Assembly (NCBI GenBank): GCA_963693315.1 | Contig: OY856188.1 | Location: forward strand, 200,286,826-200,350,825 | Length of the DNA: 64,000 bases | Direction: 5' to 3' | Source: Diogma glabrata | Lineage: Eukaryota; Arthropoda; Insecta; Diptera; Cylindrotomidae | Shown: positions 31,490-41,754 of the stretch, one piece after another | Layout: every line of letters starts with the position of its first letter | Numbering within the stretch: the stretch's first letter is position 1 | Program-made: the position numbers and the translations under genes | Notes under the pieces: generated by a model | Database searches by the model: none | Seen by the model: the letters and a program-made list of their open reading frames with translations, nothing else | What the model was told of the DNA's origin: nothing

Positions 31490-34400
31490 AACAACTATCA
31501 GTGGTTAAATCTTTCTTAAGCCTATTTTTATGTACTTCTTTTATAACATTATCTTTTTTAATTTTTACATTTGTATTATTTATTTCTATGACCTTGTATG
31601 GTCCTGAATATGGTGCATCTAATTTATTTTTTTCTTTACATGTTTAAATTGTTTGTACTTAGCACATATCTTACATTTATTTACATAGTTTTTTACCAGT
31701 TTGTTTATGTTTTTAAATATATATCTTTGTTTAATCTTACTGACTGTCCTTCTTATACCCGAATGTCCGCCTACGTGTGGACTATCATGAAATCTCTTTA
31801 TAATTTCTAATTTTCTATCATTGTCATTAATTCTTTCCGGAGCTTCATATATTAATATTTTCAGTACTGTTTCTTCATTTTTAGTTTGCTTATTCTTATT
31901 ATTTATTTCAGTTTGCTTATTTTCATTTATTTCTGTTTGCTTATTTTTATCTATTTCCGACTGCAGTTCGGTAAAATTCTTCTTAAAATCATCAATTTCA
32001 ACACGTGTGAATATATAATCATTATTATTAAGCGCTAATCTTTCAATATTATTTTTCTTCATCTCAAAAATTAACTTCTTCAGCATAGAACCTAAGTTCA
32101 TAAGTGAATTATCATTAACTGTTACTATAACTTCTTTCTCTGTTATATTTATTTTATTATCATGCGCATATTTTTCAGTTTTATATCTGTTTCTGCATCT
32201 CAGCTTCTCCTGCTTTGAGCCTAAATTCAAATGCGGATTTTCGCCGAATGTTTCAAAATTATCATCATTATTATCATTTCGCAAACTATTTATTTCATTA
32301 TAATCATTATTATCATTTTGCAAACTATTAATTTCTATAAATTTCAAATTTTTTAAGCTTTTTATCTCCGAAATAGAGGTGCAGTTCCATATATAAGGCG
32401 TGCACTCCTTAATACGTTCTGTGTTATCACCTACTATAATATTTTCATTTTCAATCTTTTTCTTCATTGCTCTCGTGACAATGTTTGTGGATGTGGGTAT
32501 CATCGCTTTCAATATATCCGAATCAATCTTGATTCTTGACAGTGCGTCAGCATTTACATTCATTTTCCCTTGTTTATATTGTATTTCAAAATCGTAATCC
32601 GATAAATCTAATCGAATTCGTGTTAACTTGGATGACGGGTTTTTATGCGTAAACAGACTTACTAGTGGTCTGTGATCTGTAACTACAATAAATTTTCTAC
32701 CATATATGTATGGTCTGAAGAAATTAATCGCCCAATGAATTGCGAGTAATTCTTTCTCTATGACGGGTTTGTTGATTTCATGCTTGTTAAGTGATCTGCT
32801 TGCATAAGATATAGGCAGATCTTCACCGATTTTCCCCTGAGATAGTACTGCTCCTAGTGCGTAGTTTGATGCGTCGGTTGTAATTATAAATACTTCTTCG
32901 AAATTTGGATACTTTAATATTTGTGGATTTATAAGCTTTTCTTTGAGAGTTGTGAATGCTTCCTTACATTCTTCGGTCCATACAAATGTTGAATTCTTTT
33001 TTGTTAGATTATTTAATGGTTTAGCAATCTGTGCGAAGTTTGGTATGAATCTTCGATAATAGTTGCAGAATGCTGTAAACCTTTTGACCTCATCTGCATT
33101 TATTGGTGTAGGATAATTCCGAATTACTTCAAATTTTCTTGGATCCGTTTTTATGCCTTCGTTGGTTATTAAGTGTCCAAGGTATGTGACTTCTGGTTTT
33201 AAAAAATTACACTTCTTTGGATTTAGCTTTAAGTTGTAGTCCCTTAATCTTTGAAATGTTTTGATTAGGTTATCATTGTGATGCTTTAGACTACATCCAA
33301 ATATTATTATGTCATCTACGTATAAAAATGCTTCCGCTTCTAGTCCTGCTAGAGCTATAGATAACATACGCTGGAAACTGTTGGTCGATATCTTTAATCC
33401 GAATGGTAAACGTTTAAACTGGAAATGCCCCTTGTTGGTTGAGAATGATGTTAAAGGTCTCGAATCTTCTTCTAACTCTATTTGGTGAAATGAACTAGCC
33501 AAATCGAGTGTCGAAAAATACTTCGCCCTTCCTAGATTATCTAAGATGTCATCTAATCTGGTCAACGGAAACTTGTCGTCTACGATCTTTTTGTTCAGCT
33601 GCCTGTAGTCCACAACCAATCTCCATTTCTTGTCTTCTGAGTCACTCTTCTTGTTTACCAATAGTAACGGTGAATTGAATGGACTAAACGATGGTTCGAT
33701 TACGCCCTCTACAATCAGTTTCTCCACTTGGTTATTGATTTCTTCCATCTGTGTTTGTGGTAATCTGTAATTCTTGATGTATACCGGATTATTATCTGTC
33801 GTCGTAATTCTCTGCTTATAAAAATTGTTTGTTGTCAACTCTTCATTTTCCACAAAAAATATATCTGAATACTGCTTACATATCTCTAGAATAGAATTTT
33901 TCGCTGTTTCTTCCAGCCCTTCTACGTTCAACTTTTCGACTATTTTGTTAAAACGTTCTTCTAGAGTTTCATTTTTTCTACTTTTATTGAATTTCAGTAT
34001 ATGATAATCAGCTAAAGGTACAACCTTTGGATGTATTTTGCGTATTTTAACATCATATTCCTTAGTATTCAAAATTTTTACATGAGCAATACCATTTGCT
34101 GGTATAATAGTATTCGCCATGAACACCCCTTCTTGTATCTCTTGATTTAAAACTACGCTGTCTTCTTTCAATTTTATTTTCACGTTCCTAATAACCTGTG
34201 AACGTGCGGGTATTATAAATTGTTTCTCATTTGGTAATTTCGTATGCATCGGTAGTACTATCCTCTCATCATTAACATACATTGCAATCGTGTATGATTC
34301 GTAATCAATTTTACAAAAATTAGCATGTAGGAAATCTCTTCCTAAAATTCCGTCTGTATCAATTGGAAATTCCTCATTTATTAGGTGGAATTCCTGTTTT

Positions 34401-34723
34401 ACGCCGTCTCCATTTATTTCTAAAAATGCTTCTGTCGTTCCCAAGGAAAATGTTTCATTATTAGTTACGCCCGTTATTCTACATCTTTCATCTTTTATAT
34501 CAATTTCATTTGTAATTCTATTTATTTTCAGGAGAGATATGTCTGCCCCTGTATCTATTAAGAATGTCTTAAAATCATCTGTTATATTCGTTTTTATCTT
34601 AATGAAATTCGTTCGGGTAGTAAGATTAAGATTATATATTTTTATTTTTAACTCATTTCTATGGAGTTCTCCGACAACTGGTTTTCGGAGACCCCTTGCC
34701 AGTTTTCCGCTTGTGCTACATTA
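31490..34723 (-). CDS. Pol of element 1 (protease, RT, RNase H, truncated integrase)
   Basis: The frame is open from about 34723 without needing an ATG and overlaps gag in the -1 frame, so it is expected as a Gag-Pol frameshift product. Protease: FLIDTGADISLL near 34535. RT: LPFGLKIS and catalytic YVDD (LYVDDIIIFG). RNase H: TTDASNYALG and VVTDHRPL, ending NVNADALSRI. Integrase keeps the zinc site (HDSPHVGGHSG, CKICAKY) and then stops at 31619. The catalytic core seen in element 2 is absent, and the C-terminal phrase APYSGPYKVIE resumes out of frame at about 31490-31616. RT and RNase H look intact. Confidence 0.88.
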
Positions 34724-35859
34724 ATTTTCTTATTGTTAAATCTTTGGACATTATTATTATTGAATCTATGGGCATTTACATTATTACTATTTTGTCCATT
34801 TCTATAATTATTATTCCTATTATTATTCATATTATATGCATTATTATAACTATTATTATGAAAATTATTAAAATTTCTATTAGCATTACTATAATTCTTA
34901 TTAAATTTTGGCTGATTTATTCTTTTGAAACTTTTATTTATTTGATTCCTATAGTTATCCCTGTAATTTCGTGCGTTAAAGTGTAACATACGCGCCGTCT
35001 TTGATTGATCATCAATTTCAGTAGCATATTGTATTGCTTCCTGAAGCGAAGTTAGTCTTGCTGCATAGACCAAATTTTTAGTGGGTTCATTGAGACCACT
35101 TTTGAATGAGTTGAGTCCTGTCTGCTCATTTAGCTTTGTGATGATTTCCGCATGTGCATCACCCTGTTCAGCTATTTGCAGCGCATTTAGCTCTGTAATT
35201 AAGTTCTCTATTTTGTTACCGAAAATTTCAGCGGATTGGTTACCTTGTCTGGATTGCGTTAGTTGTGTTTGTATGTTCAAACAAGTTGTCCTCTTTTTAA
35301 AAATTTTATTAAAAGTCTCTTTGAATTGCTGGACATTTTCAGGTTTTTTAACCGCAATTAATTTTGTTTTCGCATTCGCAGTCAGTCTTGTGTCAAATAC
35401 AAATTGTATCAATTTTTTCTTTTCTACGTCATCTTTCAATGTTTCACATAGATGTTGAACAAGATTTAAAAAAATTGGAAGATCATTAGATTTTCCGTCA
35501 AATGTAGGAACTACTTTCAACGTTTTCTCTATGTCAAATGACGCCATGGTTGGTATTTGTGTGTCTTGTATGTCCGCGACTGATGCTTCAAATGTGTCTT
35601 TAGTTAACCTCTCTAATCTATCCTTTAATTCTTCGTTTATCCTGGTGTATTTGTTTTTTATTTTCTCTAGACTTTTACTGTCTAGACCAGAAACCAAATC
35701 TTTAAACAAAACTTTAAATTCGGCTTTTAAAGTCTGAAATCGGTTTGTACAGTTCGCTAAATGTTCTTCTGTATATTTTCTATTGGGATTTTTTGTGAAG
35801 CTTAATAGGATTTTTTCTAGTTCATTGATTATATGTTCAGCCCTTTGAATATTTTCCAT
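34648..35859 (-). CDS. Gag of element 1
   Basis: A 403-residue Gag. Residues 1-100 are coiled-coil-like (ANCTNRFQTLKAEFKVLFKD), the middle is the helical Gag domain (LPIFLNLVQHLCETL). The C-terminal 100 residues are rich in Asn and Arg (NNNRNNNYRNGQNSNN) and replace the usual CCHC knuckle as the RNA-binding part, as in 412/mdg1-type Gags. The gene follows the small ORF by 49 bp and ends inside the -1 overlap with pol. The start at 35859 has a T at -3, so it is weaker than the start of the upstream small ORF. Confidence 0.88.
   Translation of the reverse strand: MENIQRAEHIINELEKILLSFTKNPNRKYTEEHLANCTNRFQTLKAEFKVLFKDLVSGLDSKSLEKIKNKYTRINEELKDRLERLTKDTFEASVADIQDTQIPTMASFDIEKTLKVVPTFDGKSNDLPIFLNLVQHLCETLKDDVEKKKLIQFVFDTRLTANAKTKLIAVKKPENVQQFKETFNKIFKKRTTCLNIQTQLTQSRQGNQSAEIFGNKIENLITELNALQIAEQGDAHAEIITKLNEQTGLNSFKSGLNEPTKNLVYAARLTSLQEAIQYATEIDDQSKTARMLHFNARNYRDNYRNQINKSFKRINQPKFNKNYSNANRNFNNFHNNSYNNAYNMNNNRNNNYRNGQNSNNVNAHRFNNNNVQRFNNKKINVAQAENWQGVSENQLSENSIEMS
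34680..34708 (-). promoter_or_regulatory. Probable -1 frameshift signal of element 1
   Basis: The heptamer GGAAAAC (34702-34708), set as G GAA AAC in the gag frame, is followed ten bases later by a stem TCTCCGA...TCGGAGA with 7 perfect pairs. It aligns exactly with GGGAAAC in element 2, counted from the shared GTC TCC GAA codons. GGAAAAC departs from the strict X-XXY-YYZ rule at one base, so efficiency may be reduced. Confidence 0.55.
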
Positions 35860-35908
35860 AAATTAAAAGAGAAAATCAAAAGAATAATGAAAATGAATAG
35901 TTATAATT

Positions 35909-36133
35909 TTAAACTTGAATTGAGTTTTTATTTACTTCTTTCTTTACAAATTTTGTTAAATGAGTTTTAAATTTATACATTATAAAAAGTATTACTAAAA
36001 TTATTATAACCACTGAGCCTATAATTTCATACTTTTCGTTATGGATATCAGCATTAATATTCGTGGCTGATCCGGCCCCGTTTGAGACAAAAATCTCTTC
36101 TTTATTGATGGGTTTGTCGGCTTTATTACCCAT
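35909..36133 (-). CDS. Small single-pass membrane protein ORF upstream of gag (element 1)
   Basis: 74 residues: start MGNKADKPINKEE, then the motif NGAGSATN, a spacer, one clear membrane segment (SVVIIILVILFIMYKF) and a Lys-rich tail. It is the first substantial ORF after the primer site, has A at -3 and G at +4 around its ATG, and precedes gag by 49 bp. The same design with an identical NGAGSATN occurs in element 2 (51348-51590), although the two Gags have diverged strongly, which argues that the protein is selected. The MGN start suggests N-myristoylation but residue 6 is Asp, which does not fit the standard pattern. Function unknown; it could act at membranes during particle assembly or movement between cells. 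Confidence 0.8.
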   Translation of the reverse strand: MGNKADKPINKEEIFVSNGAGSATNINADIHNEKYEIIGSVVIIILVILFIMYKFKTHLTKFVKKEVNKNSIQV

Positions 36134-36429
36134 GCTCGCGTCGAGAAATATGAATTTATTTTTTCTTAATTAATTTTAATAAAATAATTTTGTTTATTTT
36201 AGCTTAACTATTTATTTATCATAAAAAAAAAAAGTTATATCTTTATTTTTAAAAAAAAAAATTTACAATTATTTATTAATTTTTCAAACTGCTTTCTTCT
36301 TCGCTTTATCTTTGTTGCTGGTGCGCTCGTTTCAATTTTTCCGATCCCTCTCTTCAATTTATATTCATCGACTGTTATTGGTTGTATTTTTCTTCATTTG
36401 AACAGAGGTTCCTCGGTTCGGTTTGTGCA

Positions 36430-36437
36430 GGTCGCCA
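36430..36437 (-). promoter_or_regulatory. tRNA-Arg primer-binding site of element 1
   Basis: TGGCGACC on the minus strand directly abuts the 5' LTR and complements the ...GGTCGCCA end of tRNA-Arg. The same site is used by 412 and mdg1 of Drosophila and by element 2 here. Confidence 0.88.
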
Positions 36438-37257
36438 TATACAGGTTCCAATCAGTTTCAAAATGATGCGTTAACTGCATTGAAAACTGCCTTAATTTGT
36501 GTGGTTGATTGTTGCAATATTCCTCGAAGAGATGTAGCCCTCGATGTTCTGGTCACGTATGTATTCAGTATTTTTCTGTCCCAGCTTACTGATGTGAAAC
36601 TTTGATAAACAATTTTGTTTCACACAGCTCACTGTTAGACTTCGTCTTGTTTGCACAAATTGGAAGTCGTCTTGAGATATGTTTAAATAAAACTCGGAAG
36701 TTAAAGTTTAAATTCAATCTGATTTTTATTTCAAAAATTCGTTTCGTATATAGTAAATTGTCTAAATAATTTCTTTAAACAATTATCAAAAATGTGTATA
36801 ACATATGCACAATTTTGTCGTATACCTTATTGTTAATAACAATAATACTATAATCATAATAAACCAAACTTTCATCATTATTTATGATTTAATTTATAAC
36901 AATAATATTATTCACTTCACAACAACAACAAGTGAAAAAACAATTATTTATTGTTTTGTTAATGAAGCGATAATTTGTCATAAACTTGAACTGTTAATAT
37001 TTTATGTAATATAAGCTAGACATCTGTTTTAAATGTTTTTATTTTTAAATGAAATAATTTATAACTCGTGACTAATAGAAATATGAGTATGACTTTATGT
37101 TTGAAAGGGTTCAAGTTTGTGAGATTATCTTATGTATTGTTTGGTTAATATGGTTAATTTAAATTTGTACTATTATCTCATGTATTGTTTGATTAATTTG
37201 GTTACAGAGATTTGTTCATTGATTTATTGGAAAGTAATATAACGTGGTTATATTACA
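36438..37257 (-). repeat. 5' LTR of element 1 (right)
   Basis: Partner of 30602-31421. It is followed by the CAGG target duplication at 37258-37261, after which gag of element 0 resumes. Confidence 0.94.
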
Positions 37258-37261
37258 CAGG

Positions 37262-37792
37262 ATAAAAGTAGTGACTACACCTAGGGCGACTTTCCATGAA
37301 ACAGTCGCATACGCAACACAATATGAGATGGCACAGAGGATGTGCATGCCATCTGGTGGATGCAGAAAAAGGAATGTAGGGGGAAACATCCAAGAAGAAT
37401 TATTGGCACACAGAGGTGGAAACGACATCAGATGCTGGGTATGTGACGAAGAGGGTCACATGGCACGGGAGTGCAGGAAAACTAAAGAAGCAGATAGATC
37501 GTCGTTTTCTGCGAAGAATATGGGAGTTGAAGACAAGCAGCGCGGAGGGTTCAGGAGCAGCAGTAGGAAAATCTTGTGTTGGATGTGTAGGAAATCGGGC
37601 CATATCTCACAGGACTGCTGGAACAGGAAGCGTGATAGATCTTCGTCTCCTATTCGACGGAAGTCCGTTGAAGGTGCAACTGTAAAGCCAAGAAGTGAGG
37701 AGAGTGCTGCCTACATTCCAATTTCAAGAATAGTAGTAAATGTAAAAGTTTGGGTATCAAGGGACAAATTGAAGATAAAAGTTGATTCATGA
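37262..37792 (+). pseudogene. gag of element 0, right of the insertion, with two zinc knuckles
   Basis: The frame continues the Gag cut at 30597. It carries two CCHC knuckles, CWVCDEEGHMARECRK and CWMCRKSGHISQDCWN, each C-x2-C-x4-H-x4-C, for binding element RNA. Between them lies an Arg/Ser-rich linker. Element 3 has only one knuckle in its Gag, so two is a difference between these relatives. The frame stops at 37790-37792 just before the protease. Confidence 0.8.
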
Positions 37793-38071
37793 TACTGGAT
37801 ACAAGTTCAGCTCGAACATTCGTTTGATTGGCGGCGTTTTGGAACCATCCGATGGGTTGAAGCCCGAACAGTAACTGGAGAACGCACTGATATAGCTGGG
37901 AAAAGGATCACTGAAATAAAATTAGGGAACAACTGCTATAAACAAGAGGTGCTAGTGGCAAACAATATAGATGAAGTCGTTTTGGGGATGGACTTCCTGA
38001 AGCCGAACGGATTCGTCATCGATTTTGGACGTGGAATCCTAACGGTTAATAATGTTGAGACTTACTTGTAA
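37793..38071 (+). pseudogene. Protease of element 0, degenerate
   Basis: LDTSSARTFV stands where element 3 has LDTGATNTIV, so the catalytic DTG is changed to DTS. Further on, VVLGMDFLKPNGFVIDFGRG is preserved and matches the element 3 protease end VILGMDFMRPNGFVIDAGKG. A frameshift separates the two parts. The protein is inactive. Confidence 0.75.
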
Positions 38072-38563
38072 ATGAAGCAGAGTCCACAGATATTGGCAGC
38101 GATGAGAAACTATGCAGTGCAGAGGAGGGTCCCGAACCATCATCCAAACGGATGAGGGGAGGAAGCGTCAACCGACGCAGACGTGTAAACAAGGGCCAAA
38201 AGTTTAAAAGAAAACAAGTTCAGGTCCATAACAAGATGAGGAACGTAAATGAAGTGGTTCAAATAGCTTCAAACGGGGTCGAATTGCAGCTGAAGGCAAG
38301 ACAAAGAGGAATAGTTCGGGCATACGTAGGAGTGAAAAACTTAAGGAGCAAAGATAATGAGAACGCCCAAAGTAGTAAAAATCGAAACTCAACAAGGTGG
38401 ACCGACATAAAAAAAAATTATGGTCAAAGTCTTACAAAGGGAACAAAAGGACCGGAAAATTGAACGACCTGGGAAATGGAAAGGGAAGAGGAATGTTTGG
38501 ATTCAACAATTGGAGGAGAGATCTAGATCCTGTTCGGGACGAACAGGCTTAAGTGGAGGGTAT
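38072..38563 (+). pseudogene. Replaced pol region of element 0, basic open frame and Pol tail
   Basis: Where RT, RNase H and integrase should be, there are only about 400 bases. The frame containing 38152-38463 (103 codons from its ATG, open from about 38072) begins acidic (STDIGSDEKLCSAEEG) and becomes strongly basic (RRRRVNKGQKFKRKQ). It then reaches a Pol-like end in which, in another frame, RRDLDPVRDEQA is shared with element 3. The element thus lost its enzymes and would depend on a relative. Whether the basic frame is a gene or leftover Pol linker cannot be decided here. Confidence 0.5.
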
Positions 38564-39002
38564 TGTTACGATTACAGAAAAATCCAGACGATTACAGTCA
38601 CTTCCAGAAAAATCAAATCACAACAACCAATTAATGAAATGAATAGTGTTTTTGTTGTATTTCGTGGAATTTGGGTCAACAATAAATAAAATTGAATGAT
38701 TTTGTCAATCAAATCAGCATAGCGTGGAGTAATCGAATATTCTACTATTTTCTCAAGGTTTCTAAAAACTGACCTCTCGAATTATTAATTAAATTGAGCA
38801 GAATAGTATATAAGCAAATTTACCTCTTGTGGAATAAATTAGTTTTATTCTCTTCCATTTAATTATATCAGCTTTATTTGTATGTTTTTTCGATAATAAT
38901 AGTACGTATTATTGTATTGTTTTCTAACCTATAGCCTAATGAACTTAACCTATTGTCTAATGAAAATTTTCCTATAAAAAATTATCATTATTCAATTGGT
39001 AT
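38564..39002 (+). repeat. 3' LTR of element 0, first part
   Basis: It starts TGTTACGATTACAG after the purine tract AAGTGGAGGGTAT and is similar to the LTR of element 3 for about 290 bp, then diverges from about 38850. It is interrupted at 39002 by element 3, whose TSD GTAT is at 38999-39002. It resumes at 52919. Confidence 0.8.
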
Positions 39003-39683
39003 TGTTACGAGTACAGAAAAAATCTAGACGATTACAGAAAGATCTAGACGATTACGGTCACTTCCAGGAAAATAAAATCAACAAAACACAACAGAAAGTG
39101 AATGAAATGAATAGTGTTGTTGTTGTTGTACATGTTCTTAGAATTAAGGTCTATTTGTTTTATGATTTTATGAATCAAATCAACGTAACGTAAAATAATC
39201 GAATATTCTAATATTTTCTCAAGGTTTCTAAAAAGGGACCTAGAAATTTCTAGAGATTAGGCAGAGTGTATATAAGGAAATTGCTTATTGTAGTTTTTAA
39301 TTAGTTTTATTTTAAACCTGCGATAGTGAAGTTAAAATTATAAAAGTGATCTTTAAATTAGTTTTGTGTAAAGTTATAAGTGTAATAAAGTTATAAGTTT
39401 TATTGAGTAGAAATATTTTGTGTATTATTTTCAACGTTGTGAACTGGAAATTTCTACAATCAACCGTTGGAGTTTCTGAAGCTGTTGAAAAAATATTCTA
39501 GTTAGGAATATTGTTGCTGTATTGTTTTCCTGTTGTTGTGAAACAATTAAGGTGTTGAATACCTAATAAAACCTGGTGTTTGTGCTTATACTAATCAGTG
39601 ATCGAACTCAGGAAGAGATTGGGGATTGCGTTTATCGAATTGTGAGTTAGGCCAATTCGAAGGAAGTTTGGAAAAACGTAACA
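39003..39683 (+). repeat. 5' LTR of element 3
   Basis: 681 bp from TGTTACGAG to CGTAACA. GTATATAAGG at about 39269 is a plausible TATA region for the element promoter, and AATAAAGTT around 39384 and AATAAAACC around 39565 resemble poly(A) signals expected in R. Confidence 0.92.
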
Positions 39684-39684
39684 T

Positions 39685-39702
39685 TGGTGACAGCGGTGGG
39701 AT
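39685..39702 (+). promoter_or_regulatory. Primer-binding site of element 3
   Basis: TGGTGACAGCGGTGGGAT starts one base after the LTR end. The position is right for a primer site; I could not assign the tRNA with confidence. Confidence 0.55.
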
Positions 39703-39718
39703 TAGTTAGCTGTTAATA

Positions 39719-41215
39719 ATGGTTTTATTAAGTGATTTGAAGGTTCTTGAGTTAAAGAAAGAACTAGAACAACGTGGATTGTCAACAAGCGGAAACAAAA
39801 CTGAATTAATGCTACGGCTTCGACAAGGTATGGAAGCCAATGGAATGGACGTGGAAAGTTACCAGTTTGGAATTGTTACAACAAATACTGATTCAGTTGA
39901 TGAGGACAAAAGTTTTGTTGCGGAAACAACATCTTCATTGCCACCTGCAAATTGTGATTTTACGCAGTTAATGGCTATGATGCAACAGATGAGTTTGAAC
40001 ATCAGCCAACAAATAAATTTGAATATGAATCAGAAACTGGATGCCGTAAATACCAGCATGAATCAGATGAATGCTAATATGGCTGTCAATAAAGAGGAAA
40101 TGAATCAAAGTTTGTCTGCAACCAAGGAAGAAATCAGCTGCAACATCAATCAACAATTGGCTGCAAATAAAGAAGAAATCAGTAACATCAATCAACAGTT
40201 AGAAGCAATAAACACAAACATTGCTATGAGTCGCGACGAAGTCAAACAAATTATGGATGAGAAACTTCAACAAATGTCAACGGCATTCGATGGAAAAGTC
40301 GAGAAGATTCAAAACGATATCCAAGAATTAGAACAAAAAGTGCTTGACGAAAACAAAAAGGTACTTTCCAAAGTTGATGATTTCGAAAAACGGTTGCAGG
40401 ATGTTGAGACGACTAAAGTTACTTCCCAGGTGGTACATCAAGTAACAAATATCAAACTAAAACCACCATCATACGATGGAACAACATCGTTCGGCATCTT
40501 CAAGTTCCAGTTCGAAACCGCCGCAGATCAAAATATTTGGAACGCTGAAAATCGTCTAGCTGCATTAATAGTTGCTCTTAAGGGGGAAGCAGCTGAAGCA
40601 TTACAGGTAGTGCCTGAAAACGATCGCAAAAGTTATGCAGAGGTGATGAATTCGTTGGAGCGTAAATATGGCAGCGACCATAAAAAGGAGTTATACAGAA
40701 TCGAGTTAAAAGGTCGCTTGCAACGCAACGGAGAAAGCTTACAGGACTATTCCTCGGCAGTGGAGAGGCTTGTACATTTGGCACACTCGAATACTCTACA
40801 ATATTTTATGGAGAAAATGAAGATCGAGGCGTTTACTGATGGTATTCGTGATCCGGAAACAAGGAAAGCTGTAATGTTGTCGCCAAAACCAACATTCGCA
40901 GAAACCATTGCTTATGCCTTAACAAATGAAACTGCACAAGCAATTATAAAACCATCGATTAAAATACGCCGGGTAGAGTTGGCTGATGACAACGATTACA
41001 AGCCCAGAGCACGAGAAAGTATTCGAAGTGACAGAATACGATGCTGGTTATGTGGCAAGTTGGGCCATATTTCGAGAGAATGTCGAGATGCTAGAAGGAA
41101 ACGAGCAAGATCAGCATCGCCTATGCAGAGACGTCCAGCAGAAGAACGGGTGCAGCAAGCTAGAGAGGACAATGGAGCAGCACCGAATCAGTTAAACTAC
41201 AACGAGTCAGCCTAA
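39719..41215 (+). CDS. Gag of element 3 with N-terminal SAP domain
   Basis: 498 residues, uninterrupted. Residues 6-40 form a SAP motif (LKVLELKKELEQRGLSTSG followed by KTELMLRLRQ), a DNA/chromatin-binding helix pair rarely part of Gag. Residues about 85-240 are a long coiled coil made of tandem M-N-Q and N-K-E-E-I repeats. Residues 250-400 are the Gag domain (LKPPSYDGTTSFGIFKFQFE). One CCHC knuckle, CWLCGKLGHISRECRD, lies near residue 440, followed by an Arg-rich tail. The start at 39719 is 16 bp after the primer site. The SAP domain may target the preintegration complex or RNA; that is inference. Confidence 0.88.
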   Translation: MVLLSDLKVLELKKELEQRGLSTSGNKTELMLRLRQGMEANGMDVESYQFGIVTTNTDSVDEDKSFVAETTSSLPPANCDFTQLMAMMQQMSLNISQQINLNMNQKLDAVNTSMNQMNANMAVNKEEMNQSLSATKEEISCNINQQLAANKEEISNINQQLEAINTNIAMSRDEVKQIMDEKLQQMSTAFDGKVEKIQNDIQELEQKVLDENKKVLSKVDDFEKRLQDVETTKVTSQVVHQVTNIKLKPPSYDGTTSFGIFKFQFETAADQNIWNAENRLAALIVALKGEAAEALQVVPENDRKSYAEVMNSLERKYGSDHKKELYRIELKGRLQRNGESLQDYSSAVERLVHLAHSNTLQYFMEKMKIEAFTDGIRDPETRKAVMLSPKPTFAETIAYALTNETAQAIIKPSIKIRRVELADDNDYKPRARESIRSDRIRCWLCGKLGHISRECRDARRKRARSASPMQRRPAEERVQQAREDNGAAPNQLNYNESA

Positions 41216-41754
41216 AGGGGCGTAAGCTGGCTCCCACAACCGATTGCCCCATAACCTTCATCCATGTTTCGAGATTGACAAGGGGAGGTGACAGCCTTAC
41301 TGTTAGGGCTAATATTGATGGAAAAAGTTGTGTCATCACGTTAGATACGGGAGCAACAAATACAATTGTCCGCACTGATGTTGTGAAAGGGAAACTAAAA
41401 CCAGCAGGAAGATACCGAATGCAGACAGCTACTGGCGAAAGTGCAAGTATTAAAGGAAAGAAAGTGGTCAACTTTGAAATCGGGAATGCTCACTTTCAAC
41501 ATAAAGTGGTTGTAGCTGACATTGTGGATGAAGTCATCCTGGGAATGGACTTCATGAGGCCAAATGGATTCGTTATTGATGCTGGAAAAGGAGTACTCAC
41601 GTACGGAAATGTTGAGTTGCCACTCCAATTTAATGGTGAAGAATCAAATTGTGTTCGTCGAATAATATTAGATCACAGAGAAAAACTGCCACCCCAATCA
41701 GAAACAATCATTTGGGGAAAATTGGAAGGAGGTTCTGGGTCACCCAGGTTGTAG
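41216..41754 (+). pseudogene. Protease of element 3
   Basis: The frame 41275-41754 contains ITLDTGATNTIV, the retropepsin active site, and the flap and end VILGMDFMRPNGFVID. The active site is intact, but the frame ends in a TAG at 41752-41754 before the linker to RT, so protease and RT are not in one product. A -1 or +1 relation to gag is unclear because of the damage. Confidence 0.75.

Larger units (their letters stand above)
30602..37257 (-). mobile_element. Element 1: 412/mdg1-like Ty3/gypsy, integrase core deleted
   Basis: The element is 6656 bp on the minus strand, with 820-bp LTRs at 30602-31421 and 36438-37257 that differ at one position I could see (near 30907/36743). The primer site TGGCGACC is complementary to the 3' end of tRNA-Arg, as in 412 and mdg1. 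A polypurine tract AGAAAGATGGAGGG precedes the 3' LTR. Gene order: small membrane ORF, gag, pol in the -1 frame. About 0.7 kb of integrase core is missing, so this copy cannot integrate by itself, though its LTRs show it is very young. Confidence 0.93.

Noticed and set aside
37258..37261. Possible second gag start directly after element 1
   Set aside because: The CAGG repeat and the match to element 3 show this is the continuation of an interrupted gag, not a new gene.
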